Shown here: positions 25,407 through 34,755 of the stretch, piece after piece
Numbering within the stretch: position 1 is the stretch's first letter
Layout: each line of letters begins with the position of its first letter
Notes under the pieces: model-generated
The model's input: the letters and a program-made list of their open reading frames with translations, nothing else
Told to the model about the DNA's origin: nothing
The model's database searches: none
Assembly (NCBI RefSeq): GCF_004137085.1
Contig: NZ_QYBC01000001.1
Location: forward strand, 62,001-126,000
Direction of reading: 5' to 3'
From: Lichenibacterium ramalinae
GTDB lineage: Bacteria; Pseudomonadota; Alphaproteobacteria; Rhizobiales; Beijerinckiaceae
Length of the DNA stretch: 64,000 bases
Program-made: the position numbers and the translations under genes

Positions 25407-27791
25407 TCAGGCCGCGAGGGTGCCGAGGTCGGCCGCCTCGCCGCGCGTCGCCGCCGCGAAGGTTTCGATCGGGGCCGGGCGGCCCAGGAGGTAGCCCTGA
25501 ACCTCGTCGCAGAGTTCGGCGCCGAGGAAGCCGAGTTCCGCCTTGGTCTCGACGCCCTCGGCCAGGATGGCGAGGTCGAGCCCGCGTCCGAGTTCCAGGA
25601 TGGCCCGCACGATGGCGGAGGCCTGCTGGTTGGCGTCGACGGACTGGACGAAGGACCCGTCGATCTTGATGCGGTCGAAGGGAAAGGCGCGCAGGTTCGA
25701 CAGCGAAGAATAGCCCGTGCCGAAATCGTCCATGGCGATCTTCACGCCGAGCTGCTTCAACCGGGTCAGCGCCGCCAGCGCCCGGGTGATGTCGCGGATC
25801 AGCGCCGTCTCGGTCACTTCGAGCTCGAGGCGCCGCGGATCGATGCCGGTCTCGGCGAGCACCGCCTCGACGCTGTCGGCGAAGCCCGGCGCGTGGAGCT
25901 GCACGGCCGACACGTTGACGGCCACGCGCAGGGGCACCCGCCACCCGGCGGCCTCGGCGCAGGCCGTGCGCAGCACCCAATCGCCGATCTGCAGGATCGT
26001 GCCGGTCTCCTCCGCGACCGGGATGAACAGCGCCGGCGAGACGAAGCCGTGGGCGGGCCGGTTCCAGCGCAGGAGCGCCTCGAAGCCCACGATGGTTCCG
26101 GTGGCGACGGCCAGCTGGGGCTGGTAGACGAGGCTCATCTCGCCCCGCGCCACGGCCGTGCGCAGCTCGTGCTCCATGAGGCGCCGGCCGCGGACCTCCG
26201 CCCCCATGCCGGATTCGTAGAAGCGGTGGGTGCCCCGCCCTTCCGCCTTGGCGCGATAGAGCGCGGTATCGGCGGCGTTGAGCAGGTGCTGCCGGTCCTC
26301 GCCGTCCCCCGGAAAGAGCGCGACGCCGATGCTGGTGGCGAGGGCCGGGCCCGAGTCCCGCCCGACGTTGAGCTCCGCGAGGGCTGCCAGGATGTCGAGG
26401 GCGAGGCGCCCCGCCACGGCGGGCTCGCCGGCGTCGGGGACCAGGACGGCGAACTCGTCCCCGCCGAGCCGGGCCGCCACGCGCCCCCCGCCGGCGAAGC
26501 CCGCGAGGACGCGGCCCACCGTCTTCAGCGCCTCGTCGCCGGCCCCGTGGCCGAAGAGGTCGTTGATTTCCTTGAACCTGTCGAGGTCGAGGCACAGGAC
26601 GGCGAAGCCGTGGCCGCGCCGCCCCGCGCCCGTCACGGCGTCGTCGAGCACCGCGTCGAACAGCGCGCGGTTCGGCAGGCCGGTGAGCCCGTCGTGATGG
26701 GCCATGAACCGCATGCTGTCCTCGGCGCGCTTGCGGGCACCGAGGTCGCGGAGCGCGATGGCCTGGTGGCGCTTGCCGGCGAATTCGATGTCGTTGACCA
26801 ACACCTCGACGGGCACGCGGCCGCCGTCGCGCGCCAGCAGCACGGTCTCGACGGGGGCGCCGCCGCGACGCGGCCAGGCGTCGCGGCGGTCCGCGTCGGG
26901 CAACAGCTCGCACAGCGCCATGCCGACCACGGCGGCGGAGGAATGGCCGCTGAGCAGGGCGAAGCTGGTGTTGGCGGTGACGACGCGGTCGCCGTCGCAG
27001 ATCATCAGCCCTTCCACGGCGGCATCGGCGAGCGAGGTCATGCGCAGCACCTCGGCCGCGGCCCGGCGGCGCAGGCGCAGGTCGGCGCCGAGCGCCACGA
27101 CGGCGAGCAGCAGGATCAGCACGCTCGCCACCGCCACCGGCCCGATCAGCTGGTCCGGCGCCAGGGCGCCGGGAGCCACGCCGGTGCCGGGCGCCGGCAG
27201 GATCGCGATGGCCTTGAGGGCGATGAGGTGATGGGAGCAGATGGCCAGGGCCAGCAGCATCGCGCAGGCGAGCCGCCCGCGCAGCCCGCCCCGACGCCCG
27301 ACCACCACGGCCGCCGCCGCCAGCACCAAGGCCAGGACCGTGGCCAGGGCGAGCAGGGCCAGGCTCGGGTCGAGGACACCGGCAACCTCGTAGCCCGCCA
27401 TGGCGCAGCCATGCATGGCCACGGCACCGGCGCCGACCGTCGCCCCGCCCGCCATGGCGCCGCCGCGGCCCTGCGCGCGGGCCGCGATGGCGAGGCCCGC
27501 CACCGTGCCGCCCACCGCGATGACCAGCGCCGCCACCATCGGCACCACGTCGTAGCCGCTCCGCAGGCCGGTGTTGAGGCCCAGCATGGCGAAGAAGTGC
27601 GTCGCCCAGATGCCGGTCCCTCCGGTGAGGCCGGCGATGGCGAGCCAGGCGGCACGGGCCCGGCCCCGGCTGGCCCCGACCTGATCGTTGAGGTTGACCA
27701 GCGCCAGGGTCGACAGGAGGCACAGGATGACGGCGACGCCGAGGAACGGCGCGTCGTACCGGATGTCGAAATGTCCGTCGTTGCTCAGCAT
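25407..27791 (-). CDS. MHYT-GGDEF-EAL protein, cyclic-di-GMP synthesis and breakdown
   Basis: 794 residues. Residues 1-250 form a seven-helix MHYT sensor with the His/Met motifs in degenerate form: WATHFFAM, MHGCAM and SHHLIAL, thought to bind a metal and sense oxygen, CO or NO. A short PAS-like segment follows (about 260-365), then the GGDEF domain (about 370-530) with an intact RLGGDEFAVLV, then the EAL domain (about 540-785) with intact GFEALLRW, NVSAVQL, DDFGTGYSSL and ILAEGVET. Both enzymatic sites look complete, so the protein may switch between making and degrading cyclic-di-GMP. The I-site RxxD before the GGDEF is not evident. Confidence 0.94.
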   Translation of the reverse strand: MLSNDGHFDIRYDAPFLGVAVILCLLSTLALVNLNDQVGASRGRARAAWLAIAGLTGGTGIWATHFFAMLGLNTGLRSGYDVVPMVAALVIAVGGTVAGLAIAARAQGRGGAMAGGATVGAGAVAMHGCAMAGYEVAGVLDPSLALLALATVLALVLAAAAVVVGRRGGLRGRLACAMLLALAICSHHLIALKAIAILPAPGTGVAPGALAPDQLIGPVAVASVLILLLAVVALGADLRLRRRAAAEVLRMTSLADAAVEGLMICDGDRVVTANTSFALLSGHSSAAVVGMALCELLPDADRRDAWPRRGGAPVETVLLARDGGRVPVEVLVNDIEFAGKRHQAIALRDLGARKRAEDSMRFMAHHDGLTGLPNRALFDAVLDDAVTGAGRRGHGFAVLCLDLDRFKEINDLFGHGAGDEALKTVGRVLAGFAGGGRVAARLGGDEFAVLVPDAGEPAVAGRLALDILAALAELNVGRDSGPALATSIGVALFPGDGEDRQHLLNAADTALYRAKAEGRGTHRFYESGMGAEVRGRRLMEHELRTAVARGEMSLVYQPQLAVATGTIVGFEALLRWNRPAHGFVSPALFIPVAEETGTILQIGDWVLRTACAEAAGWRVPLRVAVNVSAVQLHAPGFADSVEAVLAETGIDPRRLELEVTETALIRDITRALAALTRLKQLGVKIAMDDFGTGYSSLSNLRAFPFDRIKIDGSFVQSVDANQQASAIVRAILELGRGLDLAILAEGVETKAELGFLGAELCDEVQGYLLGRPAPIETFAAATRGEAADLGTLAA

Positions 27792-27961
27792 CGGCCCGAA
27801 AGCTCACAGGAGATGACGGATAGTATCGGCCCCGAGCCCTTAACAGACGTTGCAGGAGGGGAAGCCCGGACGTCTCGGCCGCTTTCGCCTTGGCGCGGCG
27901 GTTGCGGAGGTCTAGAACCGCTCCCAAATCCGCAAGAGCCGCCCACAGCGAGACCAGCCCC

Positions 27962-29800
27962 ATGCCTCCCTATCGTTCACGCACCACGACCCACGGCCGC
28001 AACATGGCCGGCGCCCGCGGATTGTGGCGGGCGACCGGGATGAAGGACGGGGACTTCGGCAAGCCCATCATCGCGGTGGTGAACAGCTTCACGCAGTTCG
28101 TGCCCGGCCACGTCCACCTCAAGGACCTCGGCCAGCTCGTCGCCCGCGAGATCGAGAGCGCCGGCGGCGTCGCCAAGGAATTCAACACCATCGCGGTCGA
28201 CGACGGCATCGCCATGGGCCACGACGGCATGCTGTACAGCCTGCCCTCGCGCGAAGTCATCGCCGACAGCGTCGAATACATGGTCAACGCGCATTGCGCC
28301 GACGCGATGGTGTGCATCTCCAACTGCGACAAGATCACCCCCGGCATGCTGATGGCGGCGCTGCGCCTCAACATCCCGGCGGTCTTCGTGTCGGGCGGCC
28401 CGATGGAGGCCGGCAAGGTCGACCACCGGGGCAAGATCAAGGCGCTCGACCTCGTCGACGCCATGGTGGCGGCCGCCGACGACGACTATACCGACGAGGA
28501 GGTGACGGTCATCGAGCGGTCCGCCTGCCCGACCTGCGGCTCCTGCTCGGGCATGTTCACGGCCAATTCGATGAACTGCCTCACCGAGGCGCTCGGCCTC
28601 GCCCTGCCGGGCAACGGCTCGACGCTCGCCACCCATGCCGACCGCAAGCGCCTCTTCGTCGAGGCCGGCCACCTCATCGTCGACGTCACGCGCCGCCACT
28701 ACGAGCAGGACGACATGAGCGTCCTGCCGCGCGCCATCGCCAGCTTCGAGGCCTTCGAGAACGCCATGACGCTCGACATCGCCATGGGCGGGTCGACCAA
28801 CACGGTGCTGCACCTCCTCGCCGCCGCCCACGAGGGCGAGGTGAACTTCACCATGTCGGACATCGACCGGCTGTCGCGCCGCGTGCCCTGCCTGTGCAAG
28901 GTCGCGCCCGCCAAGAGCGACGTCCATATGGAGGACGTGCACCGCGCCGGCGGCATCATGGGCATCCTGGGCGAACTCGACCGCGCCGGCCTGCTGCACA
29001 GCCATTGCGGCTCCGTCCACGCCGAGTCGCTCGGCGCCGCGCTCGACCGCTGGGACGTGAAGCGCACCGAAAGCGAGACCGTGCGGGACTTCTTCCGCGC
29101 CGCGCCCGGCGGCGTGCCGACCCAGGTCGCCTTCAGCCAGAGCCGCCGCTACGAGGACCTCGACACCGACCGCCAGGGCGGCGTGATCCGCGACAAGGAG
29201 CACGCCTTCAGCCAGGACGGCGGCCTTGCAGTGCTCTACGGCAATCTGGCCGAAGAGGGCTGCATCGTGAAGACGGCGGGCGTCGACCCCTCGAACCTCG
29301 TCTTCGACGGCACCGCCCGGGTGTTCGAGAGCCAGGACGCGGCGGTCGACGCCATCCTGACCAACCGCGTGTCGCCCGGCCAGGTGGTGCTGATCCGCTA
29401 CGAGGGCCCGCGCGGCGGTCCCGGCATGCAGGAGATGCTCTACCCGACGAGCTACCTGAAGTCGAAGGGCCTCGGCAAGCTCTGCGCCCTGGTGACGGAC
29501 GGCCGCTTCTCGGGCGGCTCCTCGGGCCTGTCCATCGGCCACGTTTCGCCGGAAGCCGCCGAAGGCGGCACGATCGCGCTGGTGCAGGAGGGCGACCGCA
29601 TCGCCATCGACATCCCGAACCGCTCCATCCACCTCGACGTGGCGGACGCCGAACTGGCGCGCCGCCGCGCCGCGCTGGAGGAAGGCCGCGGCTTTAAGCC
29701 CGCGGAGGTCCGCAAGCGCAAGGTCACGACGGCGCTCAAAGCCTATGCCGCCATGACGACCAGCGCATCCAAGGGGGCGGTGCGCAAGCTGCCGGAGTGA
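27962..29800 (+). CDS. ilvD: dihydroxy-acid dehydratase
   Basis: 612 residues. Dehydrates 2,3-dihydroxyisovalerate and its isoleucine homologue in branched-chain amino acid synthesis. Features: [20 protein letters not shown] at the start, [13 protein letters not shown], the cluster cysteines in [10 protein letters not shown] and [20 protein letters not shown], and [20 protein letters not shown] near the end. Length and order fit the [4Fe-4S] (E. coli type) enzyme. The ATG at 27962 gives the standard N-terminus; 24 codons are open upstream. It stands alone, with a toxin-antitoxin pair downstream. Confidence 0.97.
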   Translation: MPPYRSRTTTHGRNMAGARGLWRATGMKDGDFGKPIIAVVNSFTQFVPGHVHLKDLGQLVAREIESAGGVAKEFNTIAVDDGIAMGHDGMLYSLPSREVIADSVEYMVNAHCADAMVCISNCDKITPGMLMAALRLNIPAVFVSGGPMEAGKVDHRGKIKALDLVDAMVAAADDDYTDEEVTVIERSACPTCGSCSGMFTANSMNCLTEALGLALPGNGSTLATHADRKRLFVEAGHLIVDVTRRHYEQDDMSVLPRAIASFEAFENAMTLDIAMGGSTNTVLHLLAAAHEGEVNFTMSDIDRLSRRVPCLCKVAPAKSDVHMEDVHRAGGIMGILGELDRAGLLHSHCGSVHAESLGAALDRWDVKRTESETVRDFFRAAPGGVPTQVAFSQSRRYEDLDTDRQGGVIRDKEHAFSQDGGLAVLYGNLAEEGCIVKTAGVDPSNLVFDGTARVFESQDAAVDAILTNRVSPGQVVLIRYEGPRGGPGMQEMLYPTSYLKSKGLGKLCALVTDGRFSGGSSGLSIGHVSPEAAEGGTIALVQEGDRIAIDIPNRSIHLDVADAELARRRAALEEGRGFKPAEVRKRKVTTALKAYAAMTTSASKGAVRKLPE

Positions 29801-29841
29801 GGTGACGATCTGCCCGCCCGTCGTGAAGGAGCATCTCCAGC

Positions 29842-30132
29842 GTGCAGATCTCCTTCGACTGGGATCAGGCCAAGGCCTCCTCGAACGTCGGCAAGCACGA
29901 TGTGACGTTCGAGGAAGCCATGTCGGTCTTCCGTGATAGCCTGATGTTGTCTGTCCAGGACGACAGTGCTTCGGAGGAGCGTTGGATCACGATCGGCGAA
30001 AGCTCTGTCGGCCGCCTGGTCCTCCTTGTCCACACATGGACGGAACACGATGAAGACCGCGTGGTGGTTCGCCTGATCTCGGCAAGGCGTCCGACCCGCA
30101 ACGAAACGAGGCAGTATCGCGAGGGCGCATGA
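29842..30132 (+). CDS. brnT: BrnT-family toxin
   Basis: 96 residues of the BrnT type, an RNase-like toxin of type II modules. The signature is good: FDWDQAKASSNVGKHDVTFE, EEAMSVFRDSL, EERWITIGES, RLVLLVHTWTEHDEDRVVVR and LISARRPTRNETRQYREG, with the C-terminal Arg/His cluster of the family's active site. The stop overlaps the antitoxin start (ATGA at 30129-30132), so the toxin is the first gene, as is normal for BrnTA. Lies 41 bases after ilvD. Confidence 0.9.
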   Translation: MQISFDWDQAKASSNVGKHDVTFEEAMSVFRDSLMLSVQDDSASEERWITIGESSVGRLVLLVHTWTEHDEDRVVVRLISARRPTRNETRQYREGA

Positions 30133-30341
30133 GGGACGAGTACGACTTTTCGACCGGTCGACGAGGGCGGTTCTTCCACCAGGACGCGACCTTGGCTCCG
30201 CCAGTCCATCTCGATGCCGATATCCTGGTCTCGCTCGAGGGACGCGCGGAGCGGCAGGGCGTGACACTCGACGCTTTGGTCAACGCACTGCTCCGGCAAG
30301 CTCTCGACCTGTCCATCGCGGCGAGGCATCCTGAACCTTGA
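30129..30341 (+). CDS. small ribbon-helix-helix antitoxin, BrnA-like
   Basis: 70 residues. It starts MRDEYDFSTGRRGRFFHQDA, a motif common in antitoxins next to BrnT, then VHLDADILVSLEGRAERQGV and TLDALVNALLRQALDL, a CopG/ribbon-helix-helix pattern. It is short and lacks the usual BrnA ending (DGYQTRINAVLR), so it belongs to the alternative antitoxin type rather than classic BrnA. Translationally coupled to brnT. Expected to neutralise BrnT and repress the module. Confidence 0.8.
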   Translation: MRDEYDFSTGRRGRFFHQDATLAPPVHLDADILVSLEGRAERQGVTLDALVNALLRQALDLSIAARHPEP

Positions 30342-30563
30342 AACGTGCGAGCCTGTTCGCAGGCTCGGCTGTCGTCGGCATCGGACGACGCGAGCCATGT
30401 CGTCGGGCAATACGGACCGCGGCGGCATCGAAGACGCCTGGTCATCGCGGACCGGCACCACCGTCGCATTCAACGACCCGACAGGACCAAGCCCAAGCTC
30501 GACGGCGTCCCGGTGGCCAGCTTAGATAGCGTCGTGGCCGACGTCCGGCTCGGAGCGATGGCG

Positions 30564-31433
30564 ATGACCGACGGGACCAGCAGCACCGCCGCCCCCAACG
30601 CCGACCAAGTCGCCTATTGGAACGGCGATGCCGGGGACAAATGGGCCCGATTGCAGGCGCACCTCGACGGGCTGTTCGCCCCGATCAGCGCGGCCGCCGT
30701 CGCGGCGGCGGCGCCGCGCCAGGGCGAACATGCGCTCGACATCGGCTGCGGCTGCGGCGCCACCGTGCTGGCGCTGGCCGAGGGCGTCGGGTCGCTCGGG
30801 CGCGTCACCGGGGTCGACATCTCGGCGCCGATGCTGGCGGTGGCGGAGCACCGCATCGCCGCAAGCGCGCTGACCCAGGCGGCCGTGCTGAAGGCCGATG
30901 CCGCGACCGAGCCCTTCGCACCGGGCTCGTTCGACCTCGCCTTCTCGCGTTTCGGCGTGATGTTCTTCGACGCGCCCGTCGAAGCCTTCATCAACATCCA
31001 CCGCGCGCTCAAGCCGGGCGGGCGGCTGGTCTTCGCCTGCTGGCGGCCCTTCAAGGCCAATCCCTGGTTCTCCGTGCCCTACAGGGCCGCGGTGCCGCAC
31101 CTGCCCGAGCAGGAAAGGCCCGAGCCCGAGGCGCCCGGGCCCTTCGCCTTCGCCGACCCCGACCGGGTCGGGCGGATCCTCGGCCTGGCGGGCTTCGCGG
31201 AGGTGCGGGTCGAGGCCTTCGACGCGCCGCTGACCTTGGGCCGACACGGCGAGGTCGAAGAGGCGATGCGCTTCACCGTTCAGGTCGGCCCCGTGTCGCG
31301 GGCGCTGGCGAGCGGCACGGAAGCGCAGCGTGCGGCCGCCGAGCGCGCGGTCGCGGCGGCGCTGGCGGAGGTCGACGGGCCGGAGGGCATCCGGCTCGGC
31401 GCCCAGTGCTGGTTCGTCTCGGCGCGGGCCTGA
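30564..31433 (+). CDS. class I SAM-dependent methyltransferase
   Basis: 289 residues with the Rossmann-type SAM fold. Motif I is ALDIGCGCGATVLALAEGVG, motif II VTGVDISAPMLAVAEHRI, then DAATEPFAPGSFDLAFSRFG and NIHRALKPGGRLVFACWRPF. This is the UbiE/Methyltransf_11/25 group acting on small molecules; no target is evident. The ATG at 30564 has GGAG eight bases upstream; an earlier ATG at 30558 is too close to it. Convergent with hslU. Confidence 0.9.
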   Translation: MTDGTSSTAAPNADQVAYWNGDAGDKWARLQAHLDGLFAPISAAAVAAAAPRQGEHALDIGCGCGATVLALAEGVGSLGRVTGVDISAPMLAVAEHRIAASALTQAAVLKADAATEPFAPGSFDLAFSRFGVMFFDAPVEAFINIHRALKPGGRLVFACWRPFKANPWFSVPYRAAVPHLPEQERPEPEAPGPFAFADPDRVGRILGLAGFAEVRVEAFDAPLTLGRHGEVEEAMRFTVQVGPVSRALASGTEAQRAAAERAVAAALAEVDGPEGIRLGAQCWFVSARA

Positions 31434-31460
31434 GCCTTCTCCCGCGGCGCGGGAGGAGGC
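31434..31460 (+). terminator. hairpin between the methyltransferase gene and hslU
   Basis: GCCTTCTCCCGC pairs with GCGGGAGGAGGC (one U-G pair, possible only on the plus strand) across GGC. No T run follows, so it may work as a bidirectional barrier between convergent genes. Confidence 0.5.
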
Positions 31461-31470
31461 CGGCCCACCG

Positions 31471-32781
31471 TCACAGGATGAAGCGCGACAGGTCGGCGTT
31501 CTTGGCGAGGTCGCCGACGTTGGTCTTCACGTAATCGCGCGTGATGGTCACCTCCTGGCCCGAGCGGTCCGAGGCCGTGAAGGAGATCTCGTCGAGCACC
31601 CGCTCCATCACGGTCTGCAGCCGCCGCGCCCCGATGTTCTCGACGGTGGAATTCACCTCCACCGCCACCCGCGCCAACTCGTCGATGGCTTCGGGGTCGA
31701 AGGCCAGCGTCAGGCCCTCGGTCTCCATCAGCGCCACGTATTGCTTGATGATCGAGGCCTCGGTCTCGGTGAGGATGCGGCGGAAATCGTCCTCGGTCAG
31801 GGCCGCCAGTTCCACGCGGATCGGCAGCCGCCCCTGCAGTTCCGGCAGGAGGTCGGAGGGCTTCGACACGTGGAAGGCGCCCGAGGCGATGAACAGGATG
31901 TGGTCGGTCTTCACCGGCCCGTGCTTGGTCGGCACGGTGGTGCCCTCGATGAGCGGCAGCAGGTCGCGCTGCACGCCCTCGCGCGAGATGCCGCCGTCCC
32001 CGCCCCGGCCGTCGCGGGCGCAGATCTTGTCGATCTCGTCGAGGAAGACGATGCCGTTGTTCTCCACCTCGTGGATGGCCTGGCGCGTCACCGCCTCGGG
32101 GTCGAGCAGCTTCTCGCTTTCCTCGGCGAAGAGCGGCGCATGGGCCTCCTTCACGGTGGTGCGGCGCGGCTTGGTGCGCGCCCCGCCCATCTTGCCGAAG
32201 ATGTCGCCGATCGAGATGGCGCCGATGGAGGCCCCCGGCATGTTGGGAAGTTCCATCATGGGCATGGTGGGCCCCGGCGCCGCCACCTCGATCTCCACCT
32301 CCTTGTCGTCGAGTTCGCCGGCGCGCAGGCGCTTGCGGAAGCTGTCGCGGGTGGCGGGCGACGAGGTTTCGCCCACCAGGGCGTCGAGCAGGCGCTCCTC
32401 GGCGGCGAGATGGGCCTTGGCCTCGACGTCCTTCTTCTTCGCCTCCTTGACGAGGCCGATGCCGATCTCGAGCAGGTCGCGCACGATCTGCTCGACGTCG
32501 CGGCCGACATAGCCGACCTCGGTGAACTTCGTGGCCTCGACCTTGAGGAAGGGCGCGTTGGCCAGCCGGGCGAGCCGGCGCGAGATCTCGGTCTTGCCGC
32601 AGCCGGTCGGCCCGATCATCAGGATGTTCTTGGGCAGCACCTCGTCGCGCATGGCGCCGGTGAGCTGCAGGCGGCGCCAGCGGTTGCGCAGCGCGATGGC
32701 GACGGCGCGCTTGGCGTCGTTCTGGCCGATGATGTGGCGATCGAGTTCGGAGACGATCTCGCGGGGTGAGAATTCGGTCAT
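31471..32781 (-). CDS. hslU: HslU ATPase subunit of the HslUV protease
   Basis: 436 residues. AAA+ unfoldase that feeds substrates to HslV in the cytoplasm. It starts [20 protein letters not shown], has Walker [11 protein letters not shown] near residue 56, the I-domain inserted after it, Walker [11 protein letters not shown] near 250, and the C-terminal tail [10 protein letters not shown] that docks into HslV. The start overlaps the hslV stop by four bases (ATGA), so the two subunits are translated together. Length is standard. Confidence 0.97.
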   Translation of the reverse strand: MTEFSPREIVSELDRHIIGQNDAKRAVAIALRNRWRRLQLTGAMRDEVLPKNILMIGPTGCGKTEISRRLARLANAPFLKVEATKFTEVGYVGRDVEQIVRDLLEIGIGLVKEAKKKDVEAKAHLAAEERLLDALVGETSSPATRDSFRKRLRAGELDDKEVEIEVAAPGPTMPMMELPNMPGASIGAISIGDIFGKMGGARTKPRRTTVKEAHAPLFAEESEKLLDPEAVTRQAIHEVENNGIVFLDEIDKICARDGRGGDGGISREGVQRDLLPLIEGTTVPTKHGPVKTDHILFIASGAFHVSKPSDLLPELQGRLPIRVELAALTEDDFRRILTETEASIIKQYVALMETEGLTLAFDPEAIDELARVAVEVNSTVENIGARRLQTVMERVLDEISFTASDRSGQEVTITRDYVKTNVGDLAKNADLSRFIL

Positions 32782-33356
32782 GGTCCCTCAGCCCCGATGC
32801 TTTCGACGACGAGGTTGTCGTTGGTGTAGATGCAGATCTCGGCCGCGATCTTCATGCCCTTGCGCACCACGGCCTCGGCTGGCAGCCCGGTGTCGATGAG
32901 GGCCCGGGCCGCCGCCAGAGCGTAATTGCCGCCCGAGCCGATGGCCGCCACCGACCCGTGCTCGGTCGCCTCCGGCTCCAGCACGTCGCCGGTGCCGGTG
33001 AGCACCAGCGCGGTCTTGTCGTCCGCCACCAACATCATGGCTTCCAGGCGGCGCAGGTAGCGGTCCGTCCGCCAGTCCTTGGCGAGTTCGACCGAGGCGC
33101 GCATCAGCTGGCCGGGGAATTGTTCGAGCTTGGTTTCGAGCCGCTCGAACAGCGTGAAGGCGTCGGCGGTGGCGCCGGCGAACCCCGCGATGACGTTGCC
33201 CTTGGCGAGACGCCGCACCTTGCGGGCCGTCGACTTCATCACGGTCTGGCCGAACGAAACCTGGCCGTCGCCACCGATCACCGTCAGCCCACGCTTCTTC
33301 ACCATCAGGATGGTTGTGGCGTGGAAGGGCTGGCTCGGCTCGTTCCCCTGGACCAT
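32778..33356 (-). CDS. hslV: HslV peptidase subunit
   Basis: 192 residues. Threonine peptidase of the HslUV complex. The mature N-terminal Thr is in [12 protein letters not shown] (about Thr14); [48 protein letters not shown] and [16 protein letters not shown] follow. The propeptide of about 13 residues ([13 protein letters not shown]) is a little longer than in E. coli. The ATG at 33356 was chosen; an 89-codon in-frame extension runs through a tandem repeat and is not protein-like. First gene of the hslVU operon. Confidence 0.97.
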   Translation of the reverse strand: MVQGNEPSQPFHATTILMVKKRGLTVIGGDGQVSFGQTVMKSTARKVRRLAKGNVIAGFAGATADAFTLFERLETKLEQFPGQLMRASVELAKDWRTDRYLRRLEAMMLVADDKTALVLTGTGDVLEPEATEHGSVAAIGSGGNYALAAARALIDTGLPAEAVVRKGMKIAAEICIYTNDNLVVESIGAEGP

Positions 33357-33721
33357 CGACGTCTCCGGCTGACCAAAGCGCTTCCGCCGTCGGCGAATCC
33401 GCTCCGGCTCCAAATCAGGAACAGTGTCATCGGCTTGGAATCGCCGAGGCGATTGCGGGACAGCCGATCCTGTTCGAGGCCCGGACGTATGGTGGCACGG
33501 GGGAGCTTGCAAGTGCGACGCCGAGTGCGGCCCCGAGTGCGACCTCAGGTGCGGCTGGCAGGTGCGGCCCGCAAGCCCGGCCCGGCCCGGCCGGCCGCGC
33601 TCCCATCGCTCCCGGCGCGACATCGTGCCGAAAGATGCCGCTTTCCTGGCGCAAGCTCCGCGGGTTAACCCTGCTGTCGAGACAGCTTCGCCCTGCGCGG
33701 CCCCCCCGAGATGCCGATCCG
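33357..33721. other. intergenic region between hslV and the DUF3108 gene
   Basis: 365 bases between divergent genes. It holds a short palindrome (AATCGCC-GA-GGCGATT at 33439-33454) and a 12-base tandem repeat at 33512-33570. I could not identify a convincing heat-shock promoter for hslVU. No small gene is supported. Confidence 0.45.
33512..33570. repeat. 12-base degenerate tandem repeat
   Basis: About five units of the type AGTGCGACGCCG, AGTGCGGCCCCG, AGTGCGACCTCA, GGTGCGGCTGGC and (shifted one base) GGTGCGGCCC lie head to tail. GCTTGC before and GCAAGC after form an inverted pair that brackets the array. Confidence 0.7.
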
Positions 33722-34573
33722 ATGAGAAGCCCCGTTCCGGCCCTGGCGAGTGCCGCCGCCGTGCTGCTGGCCGCGACGGCCCCGGCCCTCGCCGCCGCCC
33801 CGCACGCGGCGCCGGCCCCCGACGCCACCCCCGTCCACCTCCGCTACGGCGTGGCGCTGATCGGCCTGCCGATCGGCACCGCCACCGTGGACGGCAGCGT
33901 GGGCGCCAAGGACTACCGGCTGCTGGGGACCGGCAAGCTCACCGGCATCGCGGGAGTGCTGGTCGACACCAAGGGCGCCGTGACGGCCACGGGCGCCCAC
34001 CGGGACGGCCACCTGACGCCCTCGGGCTTCGCCGCCACGGCCGGCACGCCGCACTACCTCCTCACCATCCGCATGGCGGAGGAGAAGAATGCCGCCACCC
34101 AGGTCGAGATCACCCCGCCCTACCTGCAGTCGCCGGACCGCATCCCGGTATCCCCGGCGGACAAGCGGGGCATCATCGACCCCATGAGCTCGTTCATCAT
34201 GCCGGTTCCGGGCACCGGCGACGTGCTCGGGCCGGCGGCCTGCGACCGCACGCTGCCGCTCTTCGACGGGGGCGTGCGCTTCAACGTGGTGCTGAGCTTC
34301 AAGCGCCTGCAGCAGGTGGCCAGCCCCGCCTACACGGGTCCCGTCGCGGTCTGCGCGGCGCGCTACCAGCCCATCTCGGGCTATCGGCCCGACCGCCCGG
34401 TCAACAAGTTCATGATCGACAACAAGGACATGGAGACCTGGCTGGCGCCCCTCGGCACCACGCGCTTCGTTTATCCCTACCACGTCGCCGTGATGAGCAT
34501 GATCGGCATGGTGACGATCGAGGCGACGGACGTGTCCTTCGCCGCCCCCCTCAAGGCCGCCGGGGCGCAGTGA
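33722..34573 (+). CDS. DUF3108 domain-containing periplasmic protein
   Basis: 283 residues. A signal peptide ([20 protein letters not shown], cleavage AAA before PHAAP) is followed by a beta-rich DUF3108 domain: [35 protein letters not shown]-like sequence near residue 220, and [20 protein letters not shown] near the end. The family is common in alphaproteobacteria and has no assigned function; some members are thought to be envelope-associated. Two cysteines ([18 protein letters not shown]) may form a disulphide. No partner gene evident; divergent from hslVU. Confidence 0.85.
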   Translation: MRSPVPALASAAAVLLAATAPALAAAPHAAPAPDATPVHLRYGVALIGLPIGTATVDGSVGAKDYRLLGTGKLTGIAGVLVDTKGAVTATGAHRDGHLTPSGFAATAGTPHYLLTIRMAEEKNAATQVEITPPYLQSPDRIPVSPADKRGIIDPMSSFIMPVPGTGDVLGPAACDRTLPLFDGGVRFNVVLSFKRLQQVASPAYTGPVAVCAARYQPISGYRPDRPVNKFMIDNKDMETWLAPLGTTRFVYPYHVAVMSMIGMVTIEATDVSFAAPLKAAGAQ

Positions 34574-34755
34574 CGTCGGAAGCCGTCCGGGAGGCGGACC
34601 GGACCGGGTCGGTGGGCGCGGGTTGATTTGCGGGCACCGCAGCCCGACATTCACCAGGAGCGGTCGTTCATGGGCCGCGCCTGCGAACCGGGTCCCGGCT
34701 CAAGAGCCGGAACCGTGCGGTCGTCACAAGCAGCGCCAAGAGGCCCGGCCGCTCG

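Noticed and set aside
25314-28043. Long plus-strand frame opposite the MHYT-GGDEF-EAL gene
   Set aside because: Antisense shadow of a well-supported gene; translation has no recognisable domain and extends into ilvD out of frame.
27977-29632. Long minus-strand frame opposite ilvD
   Set aside because: Antisense shadow; His/Asp/Val-rich composition typical of the complement of a GC-rich gene.
33357-33623. 89-codon N-terminal extension of HslV
   Set aside because: Runs through the 12-base tandem array and would displace the catalytic Thr far from the N-terminus.
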